In this document: in pieces, positions 8,125 to 17,151 of the stretch
Numbering within the stretch: the stretch's first letter is position 1
Layout of the letters: each line of letters begins with the position of its first letter
Assembly: GCA_964528535.1 (NCBI GenBank)
Contig: CAZGSQ010000002.1
Coordinates: 1-64,000, forward strand
Length of the DNA stretch: 64,000 bases
DNA from: CAINVV01 sp964528535
Lineage (GTDB): Bacteria; Bacteroidota; Bacteroidia; Bacteroidales; Prolixibacteraceae
Direction: 5' to 3'
The notes under the pieces: generated by a model
The model's input: the letters and a program-made list of their open reading frames with translations, nothing else
Database searches by the model: none
What the model was told of the DNA's origin: nothing
Made by a program: the position numbers and the translations under genes

Positions 8125-9162
8125 TTACTTGTTAACCAAACGATCATTCAACAACCTGATGTAATCTTCTGCCATTTTGGAATATTTGGATTGTAATGAC
8201 TTCTGGGCCCACTGTAAAGCTTCATTCAGATTACCATTCATTTCAGAGGCCAAGGCAAGATTAAACTCAATTTTGCTTCTAAAAGAAGCCGAAGACGATG
8301 TTGAATATTTGAGCCAAATATTTTCTGCTTCTCTCCAATTGTCGTCGTTCATAGCAACCAAGGCTTTATCAGCTTCCGGATTGTTGGTAACGAAATATTT
8401 TCGATTCTCTGATTTCCAGCCAGGAGTAACGAATGCAGCAAGATTATCTCCATTTTCGATGGCTCCATCCAATAAGGCATCTTTGATGGCAGGTAAATTT
8501 TCATAAGCCTCTTGCAGGGTTTCACCGTTTCGTTCCCAATAAATGGTGTCGTTTACTTCGAATTTTGCAACCATCAATTTTTCAAGAGGTTGGTATAATT
8601 TCCAATTGGAATGATAGGCTACTTGAACGAATGCGGTATAATTTTTTGAAAAACCTACCAACTCCTTGTCAAAATATCCCAAATGAAAAGCGGTGTTGAC
8701 CTTCTCATGAAAATTTTCAAGGACAAGCAAGGCATCCACATTAAATTCACTACAGATTTGTTTAACTTGTAGCTGTGTCAAGGATGGAGATTTTTCAAGA
8801 TATGAGACATTGCTATTGGGCAGATTTCGTCGGACGGGAATGACAATATCGAACCGACCCGATGCGAACAATGCCTTTCCCAATGTTTTAAGGGTCGTAT
8901 CTGCTGCCAGGCTGTCGAGCATAATTTCATCCAAAGCTAATTTTTTACGGACGAAATGGCTCTCAAGTGTGTCTTGGTTAACATTGGTAAATGCCTGTGT
9001 CATACTTCTATTCATCAAGGCAATGCTCTGAATATCAGGAGATAAAGCCCGTTGTGGTGGAACTGAAACCTGAATTGAGATTCTACCCATGGAGATACAT
9101 GAAGTAAGCAGAATTAGAAACCCGTAACAGACCAAATGAAGGTGGTTATGAAAAAGTCTCAT
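8125..9162 (-). CDS. Putative lipoprotein with TPR-like C-terminus (DUF6340-like)
   Basis: A 345-residue protein whose signal ends in a lipobox LLTSC (Cys22). The mature start (SIQVSVPPQRALSPDIQSIA, then NRS) and the C-terminal helical pairs (ALVAMNDDNWREAENIWLKY; FNLALASEMNGNLNEALQWA) look like a family of Bacteroidota lipoproteins with tetratricopeptide-like repeats that I recall as DUF6340; that assignment is from memory. No enzyme motif is visible. It is divergent from the M28 peptidase gene and probably monocistronic. Confidence 0.65.
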   Translation of the reverse strand: MRLFHNHLHLVCYGFLILLTSCISMGRISIQVSVPPQRALSPDIQSIALMNRSMTQAFTNVNQDTLESHFVRKKLALDEIMLDSLAADTTLKTLGKALFASGRFDIVIPVRRNLPNSNVSYLEKSPSLTQLQVKQICSEFNVDALLVLENFHEKVNTAFHLGYFDKELVGFSKNYTAFVQVAYHSNWKLYQPLEKLMVAKFEVNDTIYWERNGETLQEAYENLPAIKDALLDGAIENGDNLAAFVTPGWKSENRKYFVTNNPEADKALVAMNDDNWREAENIWLKYSTSSSASFRSKIEFNLALASEMNGNLNEALQWAQKSLQSKYSKMAEDYIRLLNDRLVNK

Positions 9163-9263
9163 GCGAAATTTGCAAAAATTTGGACATTGTTCAATTGTAC
9201 AAATAAACTAAATATTCAGCGATCCTGTTCATCAATAAGTATTAAAAAACCTAAAGAGATCAT

Positions 9264-9271
9264 TATCTTTG
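9264..9271 (+). promoter_or_regulatory. Possible -7 element for the M28 peptidase gene
   Basis: TATCTTTG fits TAnnTTTG and lies 34 bp before the ATG at 9306. The -33 region is weak (no TTG at the right distance). Confidence 0.35.
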
Positions 9272-9305
9272 CCCTTCAAAATGTACTTTCAATAAAATCA
9301 GACAC

Positions 9306-11069
9306 ATGAAGATTCTTCTAAAAAGCATTTTACTAGTTGCTACTTTGTTTTCTTACAATGCAGTATATTGTCAATCAAAAATTACCGAAAAGGGATTGTC
9401 AAACACCATTTCAACCCTTGCCTCTGAAAAATTCCAAGGTAGAAAGCCCGGCCTACCTGGTGATTCTTTGGCAGCCAGTTTCATTGTTGCCAAATTCAAA
9501 AAAGCTGGCCTAAACATGCTTTATAGTAAAGGATATCAGCCAGTCAAACTTATTACAGGGTTTAAATTCGGACTTGAGAACCATCTGAGAGCCGGTCAGG
9601 AAAATTTCAAATTGGGAGATGATTATGAACCACTGTTCTTCTCAGCCAACAAATCATTTGAAGGGAAACTGGCAGTTGCTGGTTATGGAATGACGATTGC
9701 CACAGACAGTTTGAAATGGGATGATTATAACAATCTACAGGTTGATAATCAATGGGTACTGCTTTTTGAAGGCTTACCAGCTCATCTTTCACAAAGCAAA
9801 GAAGCAAAAAAATACAGTGATGTGCGTTCAAAGGTATTGAATGCCATTGACCACCACGCTGGTGGAATCTTCATTGTCACTCCAGATTATAATACAAATG
9901 GAGCTAGCAGAACGGTTATGTTCGACAAGAACAGTGCAGCCTATTCGGTACCTGTGATGAAAATATCTCAAAAAACAGCAGACTTATTGCTTGATAAACA
10001 ATTGACATTCAGTGAAATTGAAAATAAAATTAAAATTGATCAACGACCATTCTTTCATGTTACAAATGTAATTGTTCATGGCCAGGCATCGGTTTTGCCC
10101 AAAATTACCATGACACAAAATGTGGTTGGAATGGTACCTGGAACAGATCCTTCCTTGAAAGAAGAATTTGTAGTGGTTGGTGCTCATTACGATCACCTGG
10201 GATATGGAGGACCGGGTTCAGGCTCAAGAATGCCTGATACAGTAGCTGTTCACCATGGTGCCGACGACAATGCATCTGGGGTGGCGGCTGTAATAGAATT
10301 GGCCCAACAATTCTCTATGGCAAAGAACACCAGAAGGCCAATTGTATTTATAGCATTTACTGCAGAGGAATTTGGGCTGATCGGCTCCAAAGCCTTTGTT
10401 TCAGATCCTCCGTTTAGTCTTAAAAACACGACTGCCATGTTCAATTTTGACATGGTAGGAAGATTGGATTCTGCCAGGGACTTAACCATTGGAGGTGTAG
10501 GTACTGCCCTGGAAACCAGTGCTATGATTGATAGTTTGGTTCATGGATTCAATCTTAAGATTTCGAAAGAGGGGTATGGTCCTTCCGACCATGCTTCCTT
10601 TTATGGTGAGAACATACCTGTGGTCTACTTCACATCCGGAGTCCATGACCAATACCACACTCCAAAAGACACCTACGAACGAATCAATATCAAAGGGGAA
10701 AAATTAATTGTTGACAATGCATTTCTTTTGATTCAGGAAGTTGCAAATCGCAGTAAGAAACTTACCTATCAGGAAAGTGGACCCAAAATAGGGAACTCTT
10801 CACGAACAGATTTAAAGGTTACTCTAGGCATCATTCCAGATTTTGCAGGATCAGAAAAAGAAGGAATGCGTATTGATGGAGTTACATCCGGTAAACCAGC
10901 ATCCAAAGCAGGCTTGCTGAAAGGCGACATCATAATTGCGATTGATGGCAAGAAGGTTGGTAGTATTTATGATTACATGGCCCGAATGAAGGCTTATTCT
11001 CCTGGGCAGATTATCTCTGTAGATATTATGAGGGGGAACGAAAAGAAGGTATTTCTAGTTACGCTATAG
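9306..11069 (+). CDS. Secreted M28 family metallopeptidase with C-terminal PDZ domain
   Basis: Zinc aminopeptidase acting outside the cytoplasm. A signal peptide (residues 1 to about 22, ending VYCQ) is followed by a protease-associated-like insert (about 100-240) and the M28 catalytic domain. Its zinc ligands are HYDHLG (about 293), GADDNASG (about 318), AEEFG (about 354), FDMVG (about 381) and YHTPKD (about 450). The last ~85 residues form a PDZ domain (SGKPASKAGLLKGDIIIAID). The 587-residue length is normal for PA-M28-PDZ proteins of this phylum. The substrate is unknown. Confidence 0.92.
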   Translation: MKILLKSILLVATLFSYNAVYCQSKITEKGLSNTISTLASEKFQGRKPGLPGDSLAASFIVAKFKKAGLNMLYSKGYQPVKLITGFKFGLENHLRAGQENFKLGDDYEPLFFSANKSFEGKLAVAGYGMTIATDSLKWDDYNNLQVDNQWVLLFEGLPAHLSQSKEAKKYSDVRSKVLNAIDHHAGGIFIVTPDYNTNGASRTVMFDKNSAAYSVPVMKISQKTADLLLDKQLTFSEIENKIKIDQRPFFHVTNVIVHGQASVLPKITMTQNVVGMVPGTDPSLKEEFVVVGAHYDHLGYGGPGSGSRMPDTVAVHHGADDNASGVAAVIELAQQFSMAKNTRRPIVFIAFTAEEFGLIGSKAFVSDPPFSLKNTTAMFNFDMVGRLDSARDLTIGGVGTALETSAMIDSLVHGFNLKISKEGYGPSDHASFYGENIPVVYFTSGVHDQYHTPKDTYERINIKGEKLIVDNAFLLIQEVANRSKKLTYQESGPKIGNSSRTDLKVTLGIIPDFAGSEKEGMRIDGVTSGKPASKAGLLKGDIIIAIDGKKVGSIYDYMARMKAYSPGQIISVDIMRGNEKKVFLVTL

Positions 11070-11078
11070 AAGAGAGGC

Positions 11079-11124
11079 AAAAAATGGTACCAAATGATAG
11101 GAATATCTTTTGGTACCATTTTTT
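11079..11124. terminator. Bidirectional terminator between M28 peptidase and pepD
   Basis: A 16-bp perfect stem (11079-11094 and 11109-11124; core ATGGTACC) with a 14-nt loop, an A-run on the left and a T-run on the right. Its last base overlaps the stop codon of the convergent pepD gene. Confidence 0.82.
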
Positions 11125-12578
11125 TAAGCTAGTTTGGGCAATAATTCAATGAGAAATTTCCAGAATTTTTCAACTGAGGCAATCTCAATCTTCTCATCAG
11201 GTGAATGTACACCGCGAAGTGTTGGGCCAAAAGAGATCATATCCAATTCAGGGAACTTCTCAAGAAATAAACCACACTCTAAACCTGCATGAATGGAACG
11301 AACAATTGGTTTCATGCCAAAAAGAGCCTCATACAAATTTCTCGATATCTCTAATACCTGCGAAGTAGGGTTTGGTGTCCAGCCACAATATCCTTCGCTA
11401 CGAATCACCTGAGCACCAGCCAACCTAAAAACAGATTCAACCATCTGATAGATATCCTGTTTGCCACTTTCCTGATCACTTCTTTGGCTTGTGACGATTT
11501 CAACCAATGATCCAGGTTTAAATTTGATGCTTGCCAGGTTGGTGGAGCTCTCTACCAAACCGGGCATGCGGGAACTCATGGAGTGAATCCCATGAGGCAA
11601 AGCATAAAGTGCACATACCAGTTGGTACTGACTATCAGCATCCATCACAAATTCAGGTGTTTCAGTACTTTCGAGTGAAATTCTGAATTTAGGTTCCTTT
11701 AGAAAAAGTTCATTTTCCATTTCTGCCCTAAAATTGTTCAATTCGATGGTAAGAAGCTCTTTTTTACCTGGATCTACAACCAATACAACTGAGGCTTCAC
11801 GGGGGATTGCATTGCGAAGATTACCACCATTAAATGATGAAATATGGTATTCGCATAATTCAATCAATTGATAGAGAAAGCGATTCAATATTTTGATGGA
11901 ATTCCCCCTGCCCTTCTCAATATCATCACCAGAATGTCCTCCAGTTAATCCTGAAACACTAATTTTAAGTGCGGCACACGGTTCGTGAACCGGACTGGCT
12001 GTATAATTTAAACTGGCCTGACTATCAACCCCGCCAGCACAACCTATGAAAAGTTCTCCTTCGTCTTCGGAATCCAAATTGAGCAATATCTTGCCCTTCA
12101 AGAAGCCAGTCTGAAGGGCCTGTGCTCCAGTGAGGCCAGTCTCTTCGTCGACAGTAAAAAGTGCTTCGATGGGTGGATGTTCTATTCCCTTGTCAGCCAG
12201 AATGGCCAAAGCAGCGGCCATTCCGATACCACAATCAGCACCAAGCGTAGTTTCATTTGCCCTGACCCATCCTCCATCTACTACCGGAACGATTGGGTCA
12301 TTCAAGAAATCATGGGAAACTCCGCTATTTTTCTCACAAACCATGTCCATATGCGACTGAAGAACAACAATATTTCCATTTTCAAATCCCCTTGTCCCGG
12401 ATTTGACAATCACAACATTACCAATTTTATCCTTTTTTACCTCCAACGAGTGCTTCGCTGCAAAACCAACCAGAAATTCTATCATTTTTTCCTCATGTTT
12501 TGACGGACGAGGAATCCTACAAATTTCTTCAAAATATTGCCAGATGAGTCGAGGTTTTAGGTCTATTAAATAATTCAT
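11124..12578 (-). CDS. pepD: Aminoacyl-histidine dipeptidase (cytosol non-specific dipeptidase)
   Basis: Zinc dipeptidase of family M20 that hydrolyses Xaa-His and other dipeptides in the cytoplasm. Visible M20 signatures are the metal ligand segment VVLQSHMDMVCEKN, the bridging aspartate in LGADCGIG, the general base pair in DEETGLTGA, and the late metal ligand within IHAGLECGLF. The lid domain holds LTGGHSGDDI. The 484-residue length is the family norm and there is no signal peptide. It is transcribed away from the B12 riboswitch operon. Confidence 0.93.
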   Translation of the reverse strand: MNYLIDLKPRLIWQYFEEICRIPRPSKHEEKMIEFLVGFAAKHSLEVKKDKIGNVVIVKSGTRGFENGNIVVLQSHMDMVCEKNSGVSHDFLNDPIVPVVDGGWVRANETTLGADCGIGMAAALAILADKGIEHPPIEALFTVDEETGLTGAQALQTGFLKGKILLNLDSEDEGELFIGCAGGVDSQASLNYTASPVHEPCAALKISVSGLTGGHSGDDIEKGRGNSIKILNRFLYQLIELCEYHISSFNGGNLRNAIPREASVVLVVDPGKKELLTIELNNFRAEMENELFLKEPKFRISLESTETPEFVMDADSQYQLVCALYALPHGIHSMSSRMPGLVESSTNLASIKFKPGSLVEIVTSQRSDQESGKQDIYQMVESVFRLAGAQVIRSEGYCGWTPNPTSQVLEISRNLYEALFGMKPIVRSIHAGLECGLFLEKFPELDMISFGPTLRGVHSPDEKIEIASVEKFWKFLIELLPKLA

Positions 12579-12832
12579 ATTATAAATGATAGTTTATGTT
12601 ATTTAAATTAAGAGTTAAATGAAATTTGTTAATAAATTTCTCATTTTTTAGTTCCATTTGACGTAGTTAAGCTAACATGTATGCTACACTTGAGAGATCA
12701 CCAGTCCGTTGGGAAATCCTTACAGGTTCCGGATTCAACGAAGTTGGGAAATTACACAAAATTTCATGAAATATTACTCTAAAAACCTCGATAATTTGAA
12801 GACTGTATCATTCTTTTGTCTAATATTGCGTC
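12579..12832. other. Intergenic stretch between pepD and the cobalamin riboswitch
   Basis: About 250 bp without a credible gene. It must hold the divergent promoters for pepD (minus) and the B12 operon (plus). An exact 12-bp palindrome ATTTCATGAAAT lies at 12761-12772. I do not see a full TTG-N19-TAnnTTTG promoter; a near match TTCTTTTG lies about 20 bp before the riboswitch. Confidence 0.5.
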
Positions 12833-13004
12833 GAATTGGTGCCCATCGGCTTAATTGGGAATCCGGTGTAACTCCGGAACAGTTCCCGCTGCTGTAAATC
12901 CGATCTCGAAAAGAGATAGTATGTTTTTGATCATTTATCCACTGTTTGTCTCCAACAAGCGGGAAGGAGGTCAAGAATCGGACAAGTCAGAAGACCAGCC
13001 ATTC
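12833..13004 (+). ncRNA. Cobalamin (B12) riboswitch
   Basis: The landmarks of the cobalamin aptamer occur in the right order: GGTGCC (from 12838), GGGAATCCGGTG, CTCCGGAACAG then CCCGCTGCTGTAA, the CCACTG element followed by CGGGAAGG, and the closing AAGTCAGAAGACCAGCC (to 13000). The ends pair as P1 (GAATTGGT with ACCA and ATTC across a short bulge). It lies about 100 bp before the first gene of a BtuB/BtuG-type operon, the expected target. Adenosyl- or methylcobalamin binding would lower expression. The following 96 nt contain a small hairpin (13014-13030) but no clear intrinsic terminator, so control of translation is more likely. Confidence 0.93.
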
Positions 13005-13100
13005 GTCATTTAGGCTTTCGGGACAAAAGCTGGGGGATGGTACCAATCCATTCACTACTTTCCTGTCTGCTTATGTTAATCTTTTTAAGAACTGAAGCGT

Positions 13101-14078
13101 GTGATTTGCAGGAAGGAATCTTCGATTTTCGACTTTCAACATTGGATTCCCGTTCGACCAGTTTGGGCGTCCAGCATTTTGACAACAACTGGATGGTTGG
13201 TTTCTCTAATTTTGTCATCTTGTTCCAAAGATTTGGCTACTGATGCTATTGGTGCTGTAACCTCCAACCAATCAGCCTATGTCACCAAAGTATTTGATTA
13301 TCAATATGGGCCTGGTCAGCATGCCAACCTTGTACTACCTACTGAAAAAGGCAAAAATTTCGTTGGAGAACCTTGGACCAATGGAAAAACCTTCACTTCT
13401 TTAGGCGGTTGGGGCGGATATATTGTCGCCGGATTCGATCATCCAATAATCAATACGAATGGATCTGATTTCGCAATTTTTACCCAACCTTCGGTAGCAT
13501 CCGAACCGGGAGTAGTCTATGTGATGGCAGACAGCAACAACGATGGATTGCCAAATGATGGCCCATGGTTAGAAATCATGGGCAGCGAATATTTTCATCC
13601 GGAAACTACTCATAACTATCAGGTCACCTATTACAAGCCTGGCACTTCAGGGTACGTAACCTGGAAAGACAACCAAGGAAAATTGGGTGAGCTTGTTCCT
13701 GGATTCGGTGCTGACAGTTGGTGGTGGCAAGGATATGGAGATCAAAAATCCGTTACATTTACTGGTGAGAGGTTACCTGATGCTTACCAAAACACATCCA
13801 AGGACCCGACAGTTGAACTATGGTTGCCTCGAACAGGGCTTTTCAGGTATGGTTATGCAGAATGTTACTTCAATGAGGACTACAACAGCAAACTTAAAGC
13901 CAATTTTATTGATATCTCTGCAGCAGTAGATGTTACAGGTAAACCCGCCAACCTAACTTCCATCAATTTTATCAAAGTACAGAGCAGTGTTTTTCAAATT
14001 GCAGGTTGGTTGAATGAAGTTTCAACCGAAATCAGTGGTGCTGCCGATATTCATCTTCTAGATAAAAATAGCTATTAA
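13101..14078 (+). CDS. Surface lipoprotein of the cobalamin uptake operon
   Basis: Mature sequence of about 285 residues after a lipobox LSSC (Cys41 if the GTG at 13101 is used). It contains YVTKVFDYQYGPGQHANLVL, LGGWGGYIVAGFDHPI, SEPGVVYVMADSNNDGLPND and aromatic-rich segments. From memory this resembles the cell surface proteins found beside btuB/btuG in Bacteroides B12 loci; they are probably exposed on the outer membrane and bind ligand. The start is uncertain: there is no in-frame ATG upstream of the lipobox, and the GTG gives an unusually long signal region. An ATG-led, signal-like stretch exists in another frame at 13037. The stop overlaps the next ATG by one base (TAATG). Confidence 0.78.
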   Translation: MICRKESSIFDFQHWIPVRPVWASSILTTTGWLVSLILSSCSKDLATDAIGAVTSNQSAYVTKVFDYQYGPGQHANLVLPTEKGKNFVGEPWTNGKTFTSLGGWGGYIVAGFDHPIINTNGSDFAIFTQPSVASEPGVVYVMADSNNDGLPNDGPWLEIMGSEYFHPETTHNYQVTYYKPGTSGYVTWKDNQGKLGELVPGFGADSWWWQGYGDQKSVTFTGERLPDAYQNTSKDPTVELWLPRTGLFRYGYAECYFNEDYNSKLKANFIDISAAVDVTGKPANLTSINFIKVQSSVFQIAGWLNEVSTEISGAADIHLLDKNSY

Positions 14079-16075
14079 TGAAGCTCTTTTGCAGCCTTTC
14101 GATGCTGATAGGGCTACTGTTTCATTCAGTGACAGTACTTTTTGCCCAATCCAATCAAGATACAATTCACCTAAGTACAATTCAAGTAGAAGGGACCAAG
14201 AAATCAAGAAATTCGAATGAAAACAAGACAGAAATTGATTCATTAGTTCTTGCCAAGTCAATAATGATAAGGCTTTCAGAACTTTTGGCCCAAAATACTC
14301 CTTTGTTTATCAAAGAGTACGGCCGTGGAGCGATGGCTACAGCTTCTTTTCGAGGAACTGCTCCTTCGCACACGCAAGTGACCTGGAATGGGCTTGAATT
14401 GAACTCTCCGATGTTGGGCATGGTTGATTTCTCGCAGATTCCTGTCTATTTCACGGATGAAGTGAAACTGCTTCATGGTGCTGCCTCACTATCTGAATCC
14501 TCCGGATCGTTGGGGGGAACTATTCTGCTTGAAAACAAGGCCGATTGGAACAACAGATTATCGGGTAAATTATTGAGCGGTTTTGGAAGTTACCGCACTT
14601 TTGATGAATATTTTCAATTAAGCAAAGGGAACAGAAAAATACAATCAAAAATTGCATTCTTCTACAACTCTTCTGCAAATGACTTTCCGTTTATCAACAA
14701 GCTAAATGCTACACTGGACCCAATTAGTGGTAATTACCTGTATTTAAATGATAAAAATAGAAATGCATCTTATTTGAATTATGGCCTTTTACAGGAATTG
14801 TATGTTCAAGCTGGTGCAAATCAAACATTTTCATTTAGAATTTGGCTTCAACACAACCAAAGAAGTATTCCTCAGTTACTCACCAATGAAAGCGATCCAA
14901 CAGCCAATGTAAATCAACAGGGAGAACGATCACTTCGAGCCGTCGCAGATTGGAAGCTTTTCGGCTATAAAAGTAAATTCTCGCTAAAATCATCAGTGAA
15001 TATTCAAAAATCGGCCTATCTACTCGAAAATAAGGTTAATGGGGCTCCCAATCAAGTAGTTATAGATGCAAGTGCAAAATTTCTTTCCTTCGTGAACAAA
15101 TTGAACCACAGAATTCAGCTTAATCCATGGATGGTTCTAAATTCAGGATTGGAAGTTCATCTTGACAAAGTAATTTCTGAAAATAACCTTCAATCTGCTC
15201 AAATATCAGGCTATCAAGTACTAAAATTGCGAAATACACTTTTTACTGAACTTGAAACCAAGTTTGGTGCTCATTGGAATGCTGATATTTTGTTTAGAGA
15301 AACAATGATTGAATGGAAACATGAGTCTCTCGCCCCGCTAATAAGGTTAAGTTATCATCCAAATAAGGATAAACCATTGTTTTTAAATGGTTCTGTTTCG
15401 AGGAACAGCCATCCTCCGTCACTGAATGATCTGTATTTTATTCCGGGAGGTAATCCGATGCTCAAATCTGAATCATCTACTCAATTCGATATTGGATCGA
15501 CAAATGATATTTCCATAGGAAACTCCCGGATTCATACCGGTATTTCGCTTTTTTATTCCAAAATATACAATTGGATCATTTGGTTACCAACATTTCAGGG
15601 ATTTTGGGAACCCACAAATATTGACAATGTGATTTCTCAAGGATTAGAGGCGAATACAGGTTTTAATTTTCTTTTTAAAGGAGTTCGCTGTTCATTCAAT
15701 GGAAATTATGCATTAACAGGTACAGTAAACGGTACGAATACCAGCCCATCCTATGGCAAGCAACTTACGTATATACCTAAGAATTCAGCCAATCTAAATC
15801 TACACTTCAATTATTCGCATTATTATTTTGACTGGATGTGGAATTACTACAGCAAACGTTATACCACTACTGCCAATAGCGAAGAGACCTATTCTGATTA
15901 TTTGTACCCTTATTTCATGAATAATTTGCAATTGGGGTCTTCATTTTCAATTGGGACTATTAAATATGTGCTGGAGTGCAAAGTCCTGAATATTTTTAAT
16001 GAGGCGTACCGTACTGTTTTGCAACGCCCCATGCCTGGGAGAAATTATCAAATAGTTTTACGGTATGATTTTTAG
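14078..16075 (+). CDS. TonB-dependent outer-membrane receptor, BtuB-like
   Basis: Outer-membrane transporter energised by TonB. A signal peptide (residues 1-23, ending LFAQ) is followed by a probable TonB box (DTIHLSTIQV), the plug domain (ELLAQNTPLFIKEYGRGAMA, FRGTAPSHTQVTWNGLELNS, LHGAASLSESSGSLGGTILL) and a long beta-barrel ending in QIVLRYDF with the terminal Phe. At 665 residues it is the size of BtuB-type receptors rather than SusC. Its position after a cobalamin riboswitch and before a BtuG-like gene makes B12 or another corrinoid the likely substrate. It overlaps both neighbours, so the operon is tightly coupled. Confidence 0.88.
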   Translation: MKLFCSLSMLIGLLFHSVTVLFAQSNQDTIHLSTIQVEGTKKSRNSNENKTEIDSLVLAKSIMIRLSELLAQNTPLFIKEYGRGAMATASFRGTAPSHTQVTWNGLELNSPMLGMVDFSQIPVYFTDEVKLLHGAASLSESSGSLGGTILLENKADWNNRLSGKLLSGFGSYRTFDEYFQLSKGNRKIQSKIAFFYNSSANDFPFINKLNATLDPISGNYLYLNDKNRNASYLNYGLLQELYVQAGANQTFSFRIWLQHNQRSIPQLLTNESDPTANVNQQGERSLRAVADWKLFGYKSKFSLKSSVNIQKSAYLLENKVNGAPNQVVIDASAKFLSFVNKLNHRIQLNPWMVLNSGLEVHLDKVISENNLQSAQISGYQVLKLRNTLFTELETKFGAHWNADILFRETMIEWKHESLAPLIRLSYHPNKDKPLFLNGSVSRNSHPPSLNDLYFIPGGNPMLKSESSTQFDIGSTNDISIGNSRIHTGISLFYSKIYNWIIWLPTFQGFWEPTNIDNVISQGLEANTGFNFLFKGVRCSFNGNYALTGTVNGTNTSPSYGKQLTYIPKNSANLNLHFNYSHYYFDWMWNYYSKRYTTTANSEETYSDYLYPYFMNNLQLGSSFSIGTIKYVLECKVLNIFNEAYRTVLQRPMPGRNYQIVLRYDF

Positions 16076-17141
16076 AAAAAATAACATATCAATCATCTGT
16101 CTCTTTATACTGCTGCAAGTCTTATTGAATGGCTGTATGAAGGACGATGCATGGGTGAAAGATCATTTGCTCCAGTATCCCATGTCGCTTTCGTCAGGGG
16201 GGCTCTATGTGATCAACGAAGGGAATTTTATGTATGGAAATGCTACTTTGAGCCATTACGATACTTTAAAGCACGAAGTCCAAAATGATCTTTTCTACCG
16301 TGTCAATGGTTTGCCCTTGGGTGATGTGGCAGAATCCATGACAATACAAAATTCATTGGGATTTATAGTTGTCAACAATTCAGGAAAAATTTACATCGTT
16401 GATACCAAAAGTGGAAAGTACAAAGGAAAAATTAGCGGACTTACGTCGCCTCGCTACATTCATTTTGTAAACAATCAAAAAGCTTATGTATCAGATTTAT
16501 ATGCTGGTAAAATTACAATTGTAAATCCTGTTACATTGCTTGTAACTGGATCAATCGCCTGTCCTTTGCACCGTTCAACCGAAGAAATGGTTCAATTTGG
16601 TAATTTGCTTTTCGTCACATGCTGGTCTGCCGATAAAGCTGTTTTGGTTATTGATGTCACCAAAGATCAAATCATCGCCGAAATTGTCACCGGCGATCAG
16701 CCTTGTGGCATAGTTATGGACAAGTTTAATAAAATATGGGTCTTGTCTCAATCAAATCCCGGAAACAGTACAAAAAGTCTTGCCTTTCTCCAGCGAATTG
16801 ATCCTTTGTCGTTCACCATAGAAAAAAATTTCCAGTTTGAAGTAGGAGCGAAACCAGTTAAGCTATCCATGGATGGGATGGGCGAGAATCTTTTTTATTT
16901 GATCGGAAACAACGTTGTGAAAATGGCAGTCCTGGCTGATAGCCTTCCTGATAAGCCATTGCTAACCATAAAATCAAAGATGCTGTATGGTTTGGGGATC
17001 GATCCGGAGAATGGAAATATCTACGTGAGCGATGCTTTGGATTACCAGCAATCAGGTTGGATTTATCGATTCTCGGGAACTGGTATACTCATTGACTCCT
17101 TCAAGGCAGGCATCATTCCTGGACGCTTCTGCTTTCAATAG
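16065..17141 (+). CDS. BtuG-like beta-propeller surface lipoprotein
   Basis: Predicted cobalamin-capturing lipoprotein. The signal ends in a lipobox LLNGC (Cys24). The rest is made of repeated propeller blades of YncE/DUF5074 type, for example GLYVINEGNFMYGNATLSHY, GFIVVNNSGKIYIVDTKSG, KAYVSDLYAGKITIVNP and NIYVSDALDY. In Bacteroides thetaiotaomicron, BtuG is a seven-bladed propeller lipoprotein that binds B12 with very high affinity and caps BtuB; the same gene order and riboswitch control are seen here. Length 358 residues. The start overlaps the receptor gene by 11 bp. Function is inferred from fold and context. Confidence 0.82.
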   Translation: MIFRKNNISIICLFILLQVLLNGCMKDDAWVKDHLLQYPMSLSSGGLYVINEGNFMYGNATLSHYDTLKHEVQNDLFYRVNGLPLGDVAESMTIQNSLGFIVVNNSGKIYIVDTKSGKYKGKISGLTSPRYIHFVNNQKAYVSDLYAGKITIVNPVTLLVTGSIACPLHRSTEEMVQFGNLLFVTCWSADKAVLVIDVTKDQIIAEIVTGDQPCGIVMDKFNKIWVLSQSNPGNSTKSLAFLQRIDPLSFTIEKNFQFEVGAKPVKLSMDGMGENLFYLIGNNVVKMAVLADSLPDKPLLTIKSKMLYGLGIDPENGNIYVSDALDYQQSGWIYRFSGTGILIDSFKAGIIPGRFCFQ

Positions 17142-17151
17142 CATTCTATTG

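Noticed and set aside
12699..12760. Second riboswitch-like segment before the cobalamin aptamer (AGTCCGTTGGGAAATCC)
   Set aside because: It lacks the other aptamer landmarks and ordered pairing, so a tandem riboswitch is not supported.
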